Below, piece by piece: positions 1 through 8,399 of a stretch of DNA of 64,000 nucleotides. The notes below the pieces were generated by a model, which had not been told where the DNA came from, ran no database searches, and saw only the letters and a program-made list of their open reading frames with translations. Position 1 is the stretch's first letter; the number at the start of each line of letters is the position of its first letter. Location of the stretch: positions 62,001 to 126,000 of the forward strand of contig NZ_BSRQ01000011.1 in the NCBI RefSeq assembly GCF_030268685.1, given 5' to 3'. This DNA is from Microtetraspora sp. NBRC 13810 (GTDB lineage Bacteria; Actinomycetota; Actinomycetes; Streptosporangiales; Streptosporangiaceae). Position numbers and translations under genes: made by a program.

Positions 1-167
1 CCAAGGTGGACCACGACTTCAGCACCGTCTCCGAGCAGGTGGGCATCCGCGACTACGTCGGACGCTCCTATGCCGGGTGGCACCGGCACATCACCCTCGC
101 CTCCGCCGCGCACGCCATCGCCGTACGGTCCGCCTTCTCCACGTGGCCGTTGAACAGGGCTTCTTGA
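1..167 (+). mobile_element. 3' end of an IS701-type transposase
   Basis: Reading frame 3 is open from the window edge to TGA at 165-167. It encodes about 54 residues that look like the C-terminus of IS701-family DDE transposases (segments VGIRDYVGRSYAGWHRHITL and SAAHAI). This region of the family usually carries a G-x-D-x-Y-x-x-R-x-x-x-G-W-x-R-H-x-T-L pattern; here I replaces the usual L before D. The 5' part lies outside the window, so I cannot tell whether the element is intact. It sits only 76 bases before the first biosynthetic gene and may mark a recombination boundary of the cluster. The family call is from motif memory. Confidence 0.6.
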
Positions 168-243
168 GACACGACGGTTCGCGAGGCCGACCGTACGTTG
201 CCGCACCACCGCCTCGCCACTCGCTTCGTTCAGGGAGACACCA

Positions 244-1416
244 GTGGAGGACGAGCTACTCAAGATCCGGTCGAGACCCGCGGCACAGCAGCCGGAGTGG
301 GGGGACGCCCCGCTCCTGACCACGGTGCACAGGCGGCTTCGGAACAGTCCCGGGCTGGTGTGCGGCGATGACGTCTCCCGCCTGCGCTCGGTCCTGGCGC
401 GGGTGGCGGCGGGGCAGGCGCTCGTCGTCCTGGCCGGCGACTGCAGCGAGGACCCGGCCGAGTGCACCGCCGCCTCCGTCGCGCGCAAGGTCGGGCTGCT
501 GGACCTGCTCGCCGGCACCCTCAAGATGATCACGGGCAAGCCGGTCGTGCGCGCCGGGCGCATCGCCGGTCAGTTCGCCAAGCCCCGCTCCCGTCCCACC
601 GAGCGCCGGGGCGACGTCACGCTGCCGGTGTACCGGGGCCACATGGTCAACAGCCCCGACCCCGATCCGCTCCGCAGGAGGCCCGACCCGCTGCGGATCC
701 TGGCCGGTTACCGGGCGGCGGCCGAGGCCATGTCGCAACTGGGCTGGCTGGGCGACCGGACCGGGTTCGACATCGACCCGCCGGTCTGGACCGCCCACGA
801 GGCGCTGCTCCTCGACTACGAGCTGCCCATGCTCCGCCGGGACGCGCACGGACAGCATCTGCTCGCCTCCACGCACTGGCCGTGGATCGGCGACCGGACC
901 CGGGACGTGGACGGCGCGCACGTGTCGCTGCTGTCCATGGTGATCAACCCGGTGGCCTGCAAGATCGGCCCCGGTGTCACGACCGGCGAACTCCTGGAGC
1001 TGTGCCGGCGGCTGGACCCCGGCCGCGTCCCCGGGCGGCTGACCCTGGTCGCGCGGATGGGTCCCGAGGCCGTGGCCGACCGGCTTCCCCCTCTGGTGGC
1101 GGCGGTGCGCGGCGCCGGACATCCGGTGATCTGGCTGACCGATCCGCTGCACGCCAACACCGTCACCACCCCCAGCGGGCTGAAGACCCGCTACGTGGAC
1201 ACGGTCGTCCGCGAGGTCCAGCGGTTCCAGATCGCGGTCACCAGCGCCGGCGGCGTCGCGGGCGGGCTGCACCTGGAGACCACCCCGGACGAGGTGACCG
1301 AGTGCGTGGCCAACAGCTCGGACGACGACCGCGTGACCGACAAGTACACCACCTTCTGCGACCCCCGGCTCAACCCGAGCCAGGCCGTGTCGGTGATCTC
1401 GGCCTGGACCTGGTGA
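244..1416 (+). CDS. phzC: class II DAHP synthase (PhzC type)
   Basis: This is a 390-residue class II 3-deoxy-7-phosphoheptulonate synthase, which condenses PEP and erythrose 4-phosphate in the first shikimate step. Visible family segments are GDCSEDPAECT, RAGRIAGQFAKPRS, RRGDVTLPVYRGHMVN, KIGPGVTTGEL and WLTDPLHANT. The length matches PhzC-type enzymes (about 390-400) rather than the longer housekeeping class II forms. The GTG start at 244 follows AGGGAG at a good distance. It leads a four-gene operon (gaps 55, 51 and 27 bases) with SDR, isochorismatase and ADIC synthase genes, so it probably boosts chorismate supply for the product. A cluster copy of this kind may escape normal aromatic feedback; that is inference. 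Confidence 0.9.
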   Translation: MEDELLKIRSRPAAQQPEWGDAPLLTTVHRRLRNSPGLVCGDDVSRLRSVLARVAAGQALVVLAGDCSEDPAECTAASVARKVGLLDLLAGTLKMITGKPVVRAGRIAGQFAKPRSRPTERRGDVTLPVYRGHMVNSPDPDPLRRRPDPLRILAGYRAAAEAMSQLGWLGDRTGFDIDPPVWTAHEALLLDYELPMLRRDAHGQHLLASTHWPWIGDRTRDVDGAHVSLLSMVINPVACKIGPGVTTGELLELCRRLDPGRVPGRLTLVARMGPEAVADRLPPLVAAVRGAGHPVIWLTDPLHANTVTTPSGLKTRYVDTVVREVQRFQIAVTSAGGVAGGLHLETTPDEVTECVANSSDDDRVTDKYTTFCDPRLNPSQAVSVISAWTW

Positions 1417-1471
1417 CCAACGACCCATCGGCGGCGACTTCGAGCCCCGCCGTATCGAGGAGGGAACCGCG

Positions 1472-2242
1472 ATGGACAACGGCATCGCCGTCGTTACCGG
1501 TGCCGCGAGCGGAATAGGCGCGTCGGTCGCCCGTGCCCTGGGGAAGCTCGGGGTCACGGTGGCCGCCGTGGACTCCGACGCCGACACGCTGCGGCGCACC
1601 ACCGAGAAGCTCACCGCGGACGGACTGCACGCCGTGGGGTACGCGGCCGACGTGGCGGACCGCGCCGAAGTCGAGGCGATGGCCGAGGCGGTCGAACGTG
1701 ACCTGGGGCCGGTGGACCACCTGGTCAACTGCGCCGGGATCCTCCGCCTGGGCCGGGTCCTCGACCTCACCCGGGACGACTGGGCCGCCAGCCTCGCGGT
1801 GAACACGACCGGCGTCTTCAACACCTCGCAGGCTCTGGTCCGGCGGATGGTGCCGCGGTCGCGCGGGGCCGTCGTCACCGTGGTGTCCAACGCGGCCACC
1901 ACCCCCCGGATGGACATGGCCGCCTACGCGGCGTCCAAGGCGGCCGCCGCGGCGTTCACGAAGTGCCTGGGGCTTGAGGTCGCCGGGTACGGGATCCGCT
2001 GCAACATGGTCGCCCCCGGCTCGACGGACACCCCGATGCTCAGGTCGATGTGGACCGGCGAAACCGGCCCGCAGACGACGATCGACGGGCGGCCCGAAGC
2101 CTACCGGCTGGGCATCCCGCTGCGCCGGCTGGCGCGTCCGGACGACATCGCCGAGGCCGTGCTCTTCCTGCTGTCCGAGCGCGCGGCCCACATCACGATG
2201 CACACGCTGACCGTCGACGGAGGAGCCACCCTCGGCACCTGA
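1472..2242 (+). CDS. short-chain dehydrogenase, likely DHHA dehydrogenase
   Basis: This is a 256-residue classical SDR with the N-terminal cofactor motif TGAASGIG, the NAG-equivalent VNCAGI, a Ser in the VSNAAT segment and the catalytic pair YAASK. The C-terminal part resembles DhbA/EntA, the 2,3-dihydro-2,3-dihydroxybenzoate dehydrogenases. Placed between DAHP synthase and a PhzD-like isochorismatase, its likely substrate is 2,3-dihydro-3-hydroxyanthranilate, which it would aromatise to 3-hydroxyanthranilate. This order of enzymes is known from calcimycin- and nataxazole-type pathways. The ATG start follows GAGGAGGGAAC. The amino rather than hydroxy substrate is inferred from the neighbouring PhzE homologue. 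Confidence 0.85.
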   Translation: MDNGIAVVTGAASGIGASVARALGKLGVTVAAVDSDADTLRRTTEKLTADGLHAVGYAADVADRAEVEAMAEAVERDLGPVDHLVNCAGILRLGRVLDLTRDDWAASLAVNTTGVFNTSQALVRRMVPRSRGAVVTVVSNAATTPRMDMAAYAASKAAAAAFTKCLGLEVAGYGIRCNMVAPGSTDTPMLRSMWTGETGPQTTIDGRPEAYRLGIPLRRLARPDDIAEAVLFLLSERAAHITMHTLTVDGGATLGT

Positions 2243-2293
2243 CCACCTTCGGGCACCGAAGCGTCACAAGCGCACCCGACCGAAAGGAAGACC

Positions 2294-2980
2294 ATGCCCG
2301 GTATCCCGGCCATCAGCCCATATCCACTGCCCCAACAGGAAGATCTCCCCGGCAACGTCGCCGGGTGGTCCGCCGATCCGGACCGCGCCGTGCTGCTCAT
2401 CCACGACATGCAGCGCTTCTTTCTCCGGCCCTTCGCCGCCGCCCCGGAGCTCAGGGAGACCCTGGTCGGGAACATCGCCCTGCTCCGCGAGCGGTGCGGC
2501 GCGCTCGGCGTCCCGGTGGCGTACACCGCGCAGCCGGGGAGCATGACCGACGAGCAGCGCGGCCTGCTCAAGGACTTCTGGGGGCCCGGCATGCGGGTGG
2601 ATCCCGCCGACCGGCAGATCGTCTCCCCGCTGCTGCCGGGACCCGACGACTGGATGTTCACGAAATGGCGCTACAGCGCCTTCCACCGCTCCGATCTCCT
2701 GGAACGGATGCGCCGCCACGACCGGGACCAACTGATCATCTGCGGCGTTTACGCGCATGTCGGCGTGCTGATGACCGCCGTCGACGCGTTCACCCACGAC
2801 ATCCGGCCGTTCCTGGTCGCCGACGCCGTCGCCGACTTCTCCGCCGAGTTCCACCGGATGACCATCGAGTACGCGGCACAGCGTTGCGCGGTGGTCGGCA
2901 CGACCGACGACATCCTCGCCCGACTCGGTGCGGCCACGACCGGCCAGGCCGCGGGGCATCTCCACGAGGCCATTCGCTGA
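2294..2980 (+). CDS. phzD: isochorismatase family, ADIC hydrolase (PhzD type)
   Basis: This 228-residue isochorismatase-fold hydrolase should cleave the enolpyruvyl group from 2-amino-2-deoxyisochorismate (ADIC) to give 2,3-dihydro-3-hydroxyanthranilate. Asp38 falls in [11 protein letters not shown], matching the catalytic Asp of PhzD, and Lys124 in TKWRYSAF is the expected catalytic Lys. The segment [12 protein letters not shown] carries Val where cysteine hydrolases of the fold have Cys, as in true isochorismatases. AAAGGAAG precedes the ATG start. There is no C-terminal aryl-carrier domain, so it is the stand-alone form rather than a DhbB/EntB siderophore fusion. Confidence 0.9.
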   Translation: MPGIPAISPYPLPQQEDLPGNVAGWSADPDRAVLLIHDMQRFFLRPFAAAPELRETLVGNIALLRERCGALGVPVAYTAQPGSMTDEQRGLLKDFWGPGMRVDPADRQIVSPLLPGPDDWMFTKWRYSAFHRSDLLERMRRHDRDQLIICGVYAHVGVLMTAVDAFTHDIRPFLVADAVADFSAEFHRMTIEYAAQRCAVVGTTDDILARLGAATTGQAAGHLHEAIR

Positions 2981-3007
2981 CCAAGACCGAGGAGGGAGGG
3001 AGCATCC

Positions 3008-4882
3008 GTGAGCCCGCACCCGCTCGACCTGGCACTGGCACCGCAGCCGCCCGCCTTCGCCCTGCTCCACCGGCCGGAGACGACCGGCCCCGGCATGGTG
3101 GACGTCATCGTGGGCGACGTGTCCACCCCGAGCACGCTGGCCGGGCTGCCGCTGTCCGACAGACCGGGGGAACCGACCGGTCCCCGCCATGACGTGCTGG
3201 CGGTGATCCCCTATCGGCAGATCGCCGAACGCGGCTACGCGTGCGTGGACGACGGCGCGCCGCTGATCGCGCTGACCGTCACCGACTCGGCCACGGTGCC
3301 GATCGGCACGCTGCTCGCCCGCATCCCCGAGACGGAGATCCGGCTGTCCGGCGGACGCTTCGACGTGGACGACGAAACCTACGCCGAGACCGTCCGGGCG
3401 GTGATCGAGAACGAGATCGGCCGCGGCGAGGGGTCCAACTTCGTCATCAAGCGCTCGTTCGTCACCGAGATAACCGGCTACACCCTGCACAGCGCGCTGG
3501 TGCTGTTCCGCCGGCTCCTGGAGCGCGAGTCCGGCACCTACTGGACGTTCATCGTCCACACCGGTGACCGGACCTTCGTCGGCGCCACCCCGGAACGGCA
3601 CATCAGCCTGCGCGACGGCACCGCCGTGATGAACCCGATCAGCGGCACCTACCGGTATCCGCCGTCCGGCCCCACCCTGCACGAGGTCATGGACTTCCTG
3701 GCCGACCGCAAGGAGGCCGACGAGCTCTACATGGTGGTCGACGAAGAGCTCAAGATGATGGCCCGGATCTGCGACCTGCGGCTCCACGTGGAGGGCCCGT
3801 ACCTCAAGGAGATGGCCAAACTCGCGCACACCGAGTACTTCCTGCACGGATGCAGCACCCGCGACCCGCGGGAGATCCTGCGCGAGACCATGTTCGCCCC
3901 CACCGTGACCGGCAGCCCGCTGGAGAACGCCTGCCGGGTCATCAGCCGGCACGAACCGCAGGGCCGCGGCTACTACAGCGGCGTCGTCGCGCTGATAGGC
4001 AGCGACGAGCACGGGGGCCGCACGCTCGACTCGTCCATCCTGATCCGCACCGCCGAGATCGACCGCGGCGGCCGGCTGCGGATCGGCACGGGTGCCACGC
4101 TCGTACGCCACTCCGACCCGGCCTCCGAGGTCGCCGAGACGCACGCCAAGGCGGCGGGGCTGCTCGGGGCGTTGCAGGCGAACGGGCAGCGGTCGCTGGG
4201 CGAGCACCCCGAGGTCCGGGCCGCGCTGGAACGCCGCAACGCGGCCATCTCCACGTTCTGGCTGTCCCGGGGCTCGGAGAAGATCCGCCTCGACCAGACG
4301 CTGGCCGCCCGCCGGGTCCTGGTCGTCGACGCGGAGGACACCTTCACCTCGATGCTGGACCACCAGCTCCGCTCGCTGGGGCTGTCGGTGGCGGTCCGGC
4401 GCTTCACCGAGCCCCGCGACTTCGACGACTACGACCTGGTGGTGATGGGGCCGGGCCCCGGTGATCCCTGCGACCGGGCACACCCCAAGATCGCTCACCT
4501 GTACGCGGCGGTGCGCACGCTGCTGGACGAGCGGCGGCCGTTCCTCGCGGTGTGCCTGAGCCACCAGGTGCTCGCCGCGATCCTGGGCTTCGACCTCGTC
4601 CGCTGTCAGGTGCCCAACCAGGGGCTGCAACGGGAGATCGACCTGTTCGGCGCCCGGGAGCGGGTGGGGTTCTACAACTCCTTCACCGCCCACAGCAACA
4701 GCGACAAGGTGGAGGTGGCCGAGACGGGGCTGGTCGAGGTGAGCAGGGACATCGCGACCGGGGAGGTGCACGCGCTACGCGGGCCGCACTTCGCCTCGAT
4801 CCAGTTCCACGCGGAGTCGCTCCTCACCACCAACGGCAACCAGATCATCGGCTCGCTGTTGAGGGACGCGCTCGGTACCTGA
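3008..4882 (+). CDS. phzE: ADIC synthase (PhzE type, fused TrpE-like and glutamine amidotransferase)
   Basis: This 624-residue fusion has a chorismate-binding TrpE-like domain (about residues 60-400) and a class I glutamine amidotransferase domain (about 430-620). The first carries NPISGTYR and DRKEADELYMVVDEE. The second has its nucleophile in AVCLSHQV and the His-x-Glu of the catalytic triad in FHAES. PhzE enzymes convert chorismate and glutamine to ADIC without eliminating pyruvate, and the adjacent isochorismatase needs exactly that product. The GTG start lies behind a GAGGAGGGAGGGAG tract. An anthranilate synthase is the alternative, but the operon argues for ADIC. It is the last gene of the operon and is followed by a large stem-loop. 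Confidence 0.9.
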   Translation: MSPHPLDLALAPQPPAFALLHRPETTGPGMVDVIVGDVSTPSTLAGLPLSDRPGEPTGPRHDVLAVIPYRQIAERGYACVDDGAPLIALTVTDSATVPIGTLLARIPETEIRLSGGRFDVDDETYAETVRAVIENEIGRGEGSNFVIKRSFVTEITGYTLHSALVLFRRLLERESGTYWTFIVHTGDRTFVGATPERHISLRDGTAVMNPISGTYRYPPSGPTLHEVMDFLADRKEADELYMVVDEELKMMARICDLRLHVEGPYLKEMAKLAHTEYFLHGCSTRDPREILRETMFAPTVTGSPLENACRVISRHEPQGRGYYSGVVALIGSDEHGGRTLDSSILIRTAEIDRGGRLRIGTGATLVRHSDPASEVAETHAKAAGLLGALQANGQRSLGEHPEVRAALERRNAAISTFWLSRGSEKIRLDQTLAARRVLVVDAEDTFTSMLDHQLRSLGLSVAVRRFTEPRDFDDYDLVVMGPGPGDPCDRAHPKIAHLYAAVRTLLDERRPFLAVCLSHQVLAAILGFDLVRCQVPNQGLQREIDLFGARERVGFYNSFTAHSNSDKVEVAETGLVEVSRDIATGEVHALRGPHFASIQFHAESLLTTNGNQIIGSLLRDALGT

Positions 4883-4966
4883 CCCGGAACGTCGTAGGTG
4901 CGAAGACGACCGGCCCCGCCACGATCGGGGACGAGCGAGGCCGATCGCACCGGACGACGTTCCGGG
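4883..4966. terminator. long inverted repeat between convergent genes
   Basis: The arms CCCGGAACGTCGT (4883-4895) and ACGACGTTCCGGG (4954-4966) are perfect 13-bp inverse copies. After a short bulge the pairing continues for seven more bases (GGTGCGA with TCGCACC). The interior can form smaller GC-rich hairpins (CCCCG with CGGGG). It lies between the stop of the ADIC synthase gene and the stop of the opposing flavin-protein gene, so a bidirectional terminator is most likely. Confidence 0.65.
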
Positions 4967-4978
4967 CCCGCGCTGTGC

Positions 4979-5422
4979 CTACAGTTCGGCGAACTCCGTC
5001 GTGGCGTCGTAGGTGAGCCACCGTTCCGGCCGGATCCTGACGAGGACCATGTCGTCTATGTACTCCTTGGTCGCCGCGATGTACCGCTCGGCCAGGTTGG
5101 GTTCGAGATAACGCATCGCGCTCGCCTCGTACCAGTCCATGGAGACCGACTCCTCGATCGAGACCGGTCCCTCGACGGACACGTACTGGAAGGGAACCTC
5201 CTCGGTCTGCACGAGGAAGGAGCATCGGCCCGCCACCCGGAGCAGGGCGAGCTTCCGGGTGTCGCCCCCGGTGGCGAACTCGATCTCGCCACCCGGCTCG
5301 TAGCGGTAACTGACCGGCACCGCCAGCGGCGCCCGTCCGCCGGGACGGGCGACGCTCACCACCCCCACGTGCACATCCGCCAGAAACCGCTCACGCTCCG
5401 ACACGTTCATTCTCGATGACAA
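4979..5422 (-). CDS. pyridoxamine-phosphate-oxidase-like split-barrel flavoprotein
   Basis: This 147-residue protein of the PNPOx-like split-barrel family should bind FMN or F420. Visible features are the N-terminal strand VGVVSVARPGGRAPLAVPVSY, then KLALLRVAGRCSFLVQTE and a C-terminal RPERWLTYD segment. Proteins of this size act as small flavin-dependent oxidases or reductases or bind heme or F420. It is much shorter than PhzG (about 220 residues) and I do not call it PhzG. The start is most likely TTG at 5422, because GAGGAG lies about seven bases upstream; the ATG twelve bases further in is too far from that site. The gene points away from the 2,3-dehydratase gene on the same strand and could tailor the product. 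Confidence 0.7.
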   Translation of the reverse strand: MSSRMNVSERERFLADVHVGVVSVARPGGRAPLAVPVSYRYEPGGEIEFATGGDTRKLALLRVAGRCSFLVQTEEVPFQYVSVEGPVSIEESVSMDWYEASAMRYLEPNLAERYIAATKEYIDDMVLVRIRPERWLTYDATTEFAEL

Positions 5423-5459
5423 CGATCTCTCCTCACTGAATCGTTTCGAGGCCGCCGGA

Positions 5460-6863
5460 TCACCACCGGACCGCCCGGGTGTTGAAGCAGGCCAGAAGGG
5501 TCCTCGCCTGAACGTTCACGTAGTGCGGATGCCGGACCAGCGAGTTGAGCTGACCGGGCGTCACCCAGCGGAACCCGGTGGGCGGCGTGAGCGGCACCTG
5601 CGTCTCGTCCACCTCGATCACCAGGTACCGGCTCTCGGCGTTGCGGAAGCGTCCGCCCTCTTCGCTGAGCACGGCCTGGTACCGGATGCGGGCCGGGTCC
5701 GCGGACAGCGCCAGGTCCACGAACGGAGGGCGGGCCTCGGCGGCGAGGTGGGCGTAGTTGGCGGGGATGTACTGGATGGTGGGCCCCAGCTCCAGCGTGT
5801 CGAGGAAGCCGCCCTCCACCCTGGCGTGCACGAGCACGTGCGGGACCCCGCCGATCCGGCGGACGAGGAAGGCGACGACCCCCTCGCCGCAGGGTTCGAA
5901 GAGCGGCTGCGTCCAGCCGGTGACCTCCCGGTTGCCGCCGCGCACCGAGACCGCCACGACCCGGAAGTGCCGGCCGTCCTCACGCTCCATGGCGGAGTCG
6001 CCGCGCACCCAGCCCGGCACGGCGGACAGCGGGACCGGCTCGGCCGACACCTGGTGCCGGGAGCGCTCCGCGGTCAGCCAGGACAGCAGGTCGGCGTCGG
6101 TGTGCATCACGGCCGACGGCCCGCACCCGACCGGGGCGCAGGCGAGCACCGTGCGGGAGTCCATGTTCACCACGTTGTCCAGGGTGAGCAGCTCGCCGAG
6201 CTGGCCGAGGGTCAGCCAGCGGAAGTCCCCGAGGACGGGCACGTCGCCGAACACCTCGACGATCATGTTGCGGTTGCGCTTGCGCAGGAACCACGCGCCG
6301 TGCTCCGACTGCAGGACGTCCGCGAGCACCCGGCCGTGCCGGTCGGGATCGGTGAAGTACTCCAGGTACTTCACATCCGCGCCCTGGTGGGCCCTGGTGT
6401 AGTTGCTGCGGGTCGCCTGGACGGTCGGCGAGAGCTGGACCACGTTCGGGTTGCCCGGCTCCATCTTGGCCTGCATCAGGAAGTGCAGGACCCCGTCGAA
6501 CTCCTTGGCCAGGATGCCGAGGATGCCGACCTCGTGCTGCCTGATGATGGGCTGGTACCACTCGGGGACCAGGGCTCCGCCGGTGGTCACGTGCAGCCCT
6601 TCGACGGTGAAGAACCGCCCGCTGCGGTGGACCAGGTTTCCGGTGCCCGTCTCGAAACTCCAGCCGTCCAGCTCCGCGAACGGGATCCGCTCGACCGAGA
6701 ACCCGGCGGCCCGGGAGCACTCGGCGATCCAGCCGGCGACCTCCTCGGTCCGCATCCGGCGCCCCTCGCGATCGGCGGCGGACCGCGCCATCCGCGCGGG
6801 GAGGTCGAGATCCTCCCGCGGCCGCAGGCCGGAAGACTCTGCGCGCACCTGAGATCCCTTCAT
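5460..6863 (-). CDS. evaA: NDP-hexose 2,3-dehydratase (EvaA/TylX3 type)
   Basis: This NDP-4-keto-6-deoxyhexose 2,3-dehydratase removes the C2 hydroxyl, the first committed step to 2-deoxysugars. The protein shows the family's internal duplication. The first half has VQLSPTVQATRSNYTRAH and VVNMDSRTVLACAPV; the second has LELGPTIQYIPANYAHLA and YVNVQARTLLACFNT. From the ATG at 6863 it is 467 residues, close to the usual 460-490. A second ATG at 6755 has a better ribosome site (GAGGGG) and would give 431 residues, so the start is uncertain. The 36-codon extension does show GC-rich third positions, which favours the longer form. It works with the sugar genes to its right. Confidence 0.9.
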   Translation of the reverse strand: MKGSQVRAESSGLRPREDLDLPARMARSAADREGRRMRTEEVAGWIAECSRAAGFSVERIPFAELDGWSFETGTGNLVHRSGRFFTVEGLHVTTGGALVPEWYQPIIRQHEVGILGILAKEFDGVLHFLMQAKMEPGNPNVVQLSPTVQATRSNYTRAHQGADVKYLEYFTDPDRHGRVLADVLQSEHGAWFLRKRNRNMIVEVFGDVPVLGDFRWLTLGQLGELLTLDNVVNMDSRTVLACAPVGCGPSAVMHTDADLLSWLTAERSRHQVSAEPVPLSAVPGWVRGDSAMEREDGRHFRVVAVSVRGGNREVTGWTQPLFEPCGEGVVAFLVRRIGGVPHVLVHARVEGGFLDTLELGPTIQYIPANYAHLAAEARPPFVDLALSADPARIRYQAVLSEEGGRFRNAESRYLVIEVDETQVPLTPPTGFRWVTPGQLNSLVRHPHYVNVQARTLLACFNTRAVRW

Positions 6864-7334
6864 AATAGAAGATGATCTATAAATCGCGCAGAATAAGCAA
6901 AGGCGCTCCGGAAGTCTGTCAGGTCGCAGCCCCGCGAAATCGCGCGGCGACCGCCGGCGGCACCCGGACGGCAGATCGCGGGAGCCGAATCTGACACACT
7001 CCGCCGCAAAGTCCGAAGGGCGCCTCCCCGGTCGGCCTATATTGGTGCCGGTATCTCTGATCAGCACACGCGTTAACGTGTCCAATTACGGTGCGCGAAC
7101 GCATTGAAGCCTTTCGGCCCCAGGTGTCCGCGCACGCGGGCGTCCGGTGCGCGATCCCGGTTCACGACCCCGTGACCAGGGCGTCTACCCGGCCGCCGTC
7201 TCCCACCGGGGCGGCGGAAGCGGTTGGAAGGGTGCACTCCGATCGGCGGGACCACAGGTGCCCGCCGCACCGAGTTTTTCGCCCGGAGTCAACGTTCCAA
7301 AGGAACTCTTCGGGCTTTCTGAGAGGGGTCGTTC
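6864..7334. promoter_or_regulatory. divergent control region between 2,3-dehydratase and rmlA
   Basis: These 471 bases separate divergent sugar genes and hold no convincing gene. Base composition drops in two patches typical of actinobacterial promoters (about 6861-6900 and 7035-7090). An interrupted palindrome lies at 7066-7081: ACACG, six bases CGTTAA, CGTGT. It is a possible operator but is too short to be conclusive. A GAGAGGGG ribosome site for rmlA is at 7321-7328. Confidence 0.4.
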
Positions 7335-8399
7335 GTGAAGGCTCTGGTGTTGGCGGGCGGGTCGGGGACCCGCCTTCGGCCGTTCAGCCACTCACTCCCG
7401 AAACAGTTGATCCCCATCGCCAACAAGCCGGTCCTGGAACACGTGCTGGGCAACATTCGTGACCTCGGGATCACCGATATCGGGGTAATCGTGGGAGACC
7501 GTGCCGGTGACATCGTCAATGCCATCGGCGACGGCACCCGGTTCGGCGCCTGGGTCACCTACATCTCCCAGCCGGAACCGCTGGGCCTGGCCCACTGCGT
7601 ACGGCTGGCCCGGGACTTCCTCGCCGACGACGACTTCGTGATGTACCTGGGGGACAACATGCTCCCCGACGGGGTCGCCGACATCGCCAGGGAGTTCATG
7701 GCCACGCGGCCCGCCGCCCAGGTGGTCGTGCACAAGGTGAGCGACCCCGAGTCGTACGGCGTCGCCGAGCTGGCCCCCGACGGCGCCGTGGAGCGCCTGG
7801 TCGAGAAGCCGAAGGAACCCAGCAGCGACCTGGCCCTGATCGGCGTCTACTTCTTCACCCCGGCCGTCCACACGGCGGTCGCGGCCATCGAACCGAGTGA
7901 CCGCGGCGAGCTGGAGATCACCGACGCGATCCAGTGGCTGGTCGAGAGCGGACACGACGTCAGGGCCCGGGAGTACACCGGTTACTGGAAGGACACCGGC
8001 CGCGTGGACGACGTCCTGGAGTGCAACCGTCGGCTGCTCGACGGGTTGCGGCCCGCCGTGCTCGGCCAGGTGGACGACGCCAGCGTGCTGACCGGGCAGG
8101 TCGTCGTCGAAGCCGGCGCCCGGGTGATCCGCTCCCGTATAGAAGGGCCCGCGATCATCGGCGCGGGCAGCCTGGTGGAGGACAGCCACGTCGGCCGGTA
8201 CACCTCCATCGCCCGCGACTGCGAACTGCGGCAGGCGAGCATCCGCAGCTCCATCGTGCTGGAGTCGGCCACCATCACCATGCTGCACGACGTCTGCGAC
8301 TCGCTGATCGGCCGGTCGGCGTCGGTGGGCTCGCCCGACGGCGGCGCCGGGCACCGCCTGATCGTCGGCGACCACACCCGGGTGGAGGTCGCGGCATGA
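7335..8399 (+). CDS. rmlA: glucose-1-phosphate thymidylyltransferase (long form)
   Basis: This 354-residue enzyme makes dTDP-glucose from glucose 1-phosphate and dTTP. The N-terminal nucleotide-binding signature LAGGSGTRLRPFSHSLPKQ is intact, followed by KPVLEHVLGNI and YLGDNML. After the catalytic domain (about 1-240) there is a C-terminal left-handed beta-helix-like extension with SRIEGPAIIGAGSLVEDSHVG. That matches the long StrD/DesIII class of antibiotic clusters rather than the 290-residue RmlA of cell-wall rhamnose synthesis. The start is GTG with GAGAGGGG upstream. Its stop overlaps the next ATG, so the two genes are translationally coupled. Confidence 0.93.
   Translation: MKALVLAGGSGTRLRPFSHSLPKQLIPIANKPVLEHVLGNIRDLGITDIGVIVGDRAGDIVNAIGDGTRFGAWVTYISQPEPLGLAHCVRLARDFLADDDFVMYLGDNMLPDGVADIAREFMATRPAAQVVVHKVSDPESYGVAELAPDGAVERLVEKPKEPSSDLALIGVYFFTPAVHTAVAAIEPSDRGELEITDAIQWLVESGHDVRAREYTGYWKDTGRVDDVLECNRRLLDGLRPAVLGQVDDASVLTGQVVVEAGARVIRSRIEGPAIIGAGSLVEDSHVGRYTSIARDCELRQASIRSSIVLESATITMLHDVCDSLIGRSASVGSPDGGAGHRLIVGDHTRVEVAA

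Noticed and set aside
2264-4771. A long antisense open frame of about 835 codons opposite the isochorismatase and ADIC synthase genes.
   Set aside because: Long antisense frames arise from GC-rich third positions; it has no motifs and lies wholly opposite well-supported genes.
244-4882. A phenazine gene cluster, suggested by phzC-, phzD- and phzE-like genes.
   Set aside because: PhzF, PhzA/B and a true PhzG are absent, and a DhbA-like SDR follows instead, which would aromatise DHHA rather than let PhzF act.
244-4882. An enediyne benzoxazolinate pathway.
   Set aside because: That route keeps the enolpyruvyl group and uses an ADIC dehydrogenase; here a PhzD-like hydrolase removes it.
244-4882. 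A catechol siderophore (2,3-dihydroxybenzoate) operon.
   Set aside because: There is no isochorismate synthase alone, no aryl-carrier domain and no NRPS; the glutaminase-fused PhzE form points to an amino product.
4979-5422. A PhzG homologue.
   Set aside because: It is far shorter than PhzG and shares only the general split-barrel fold.
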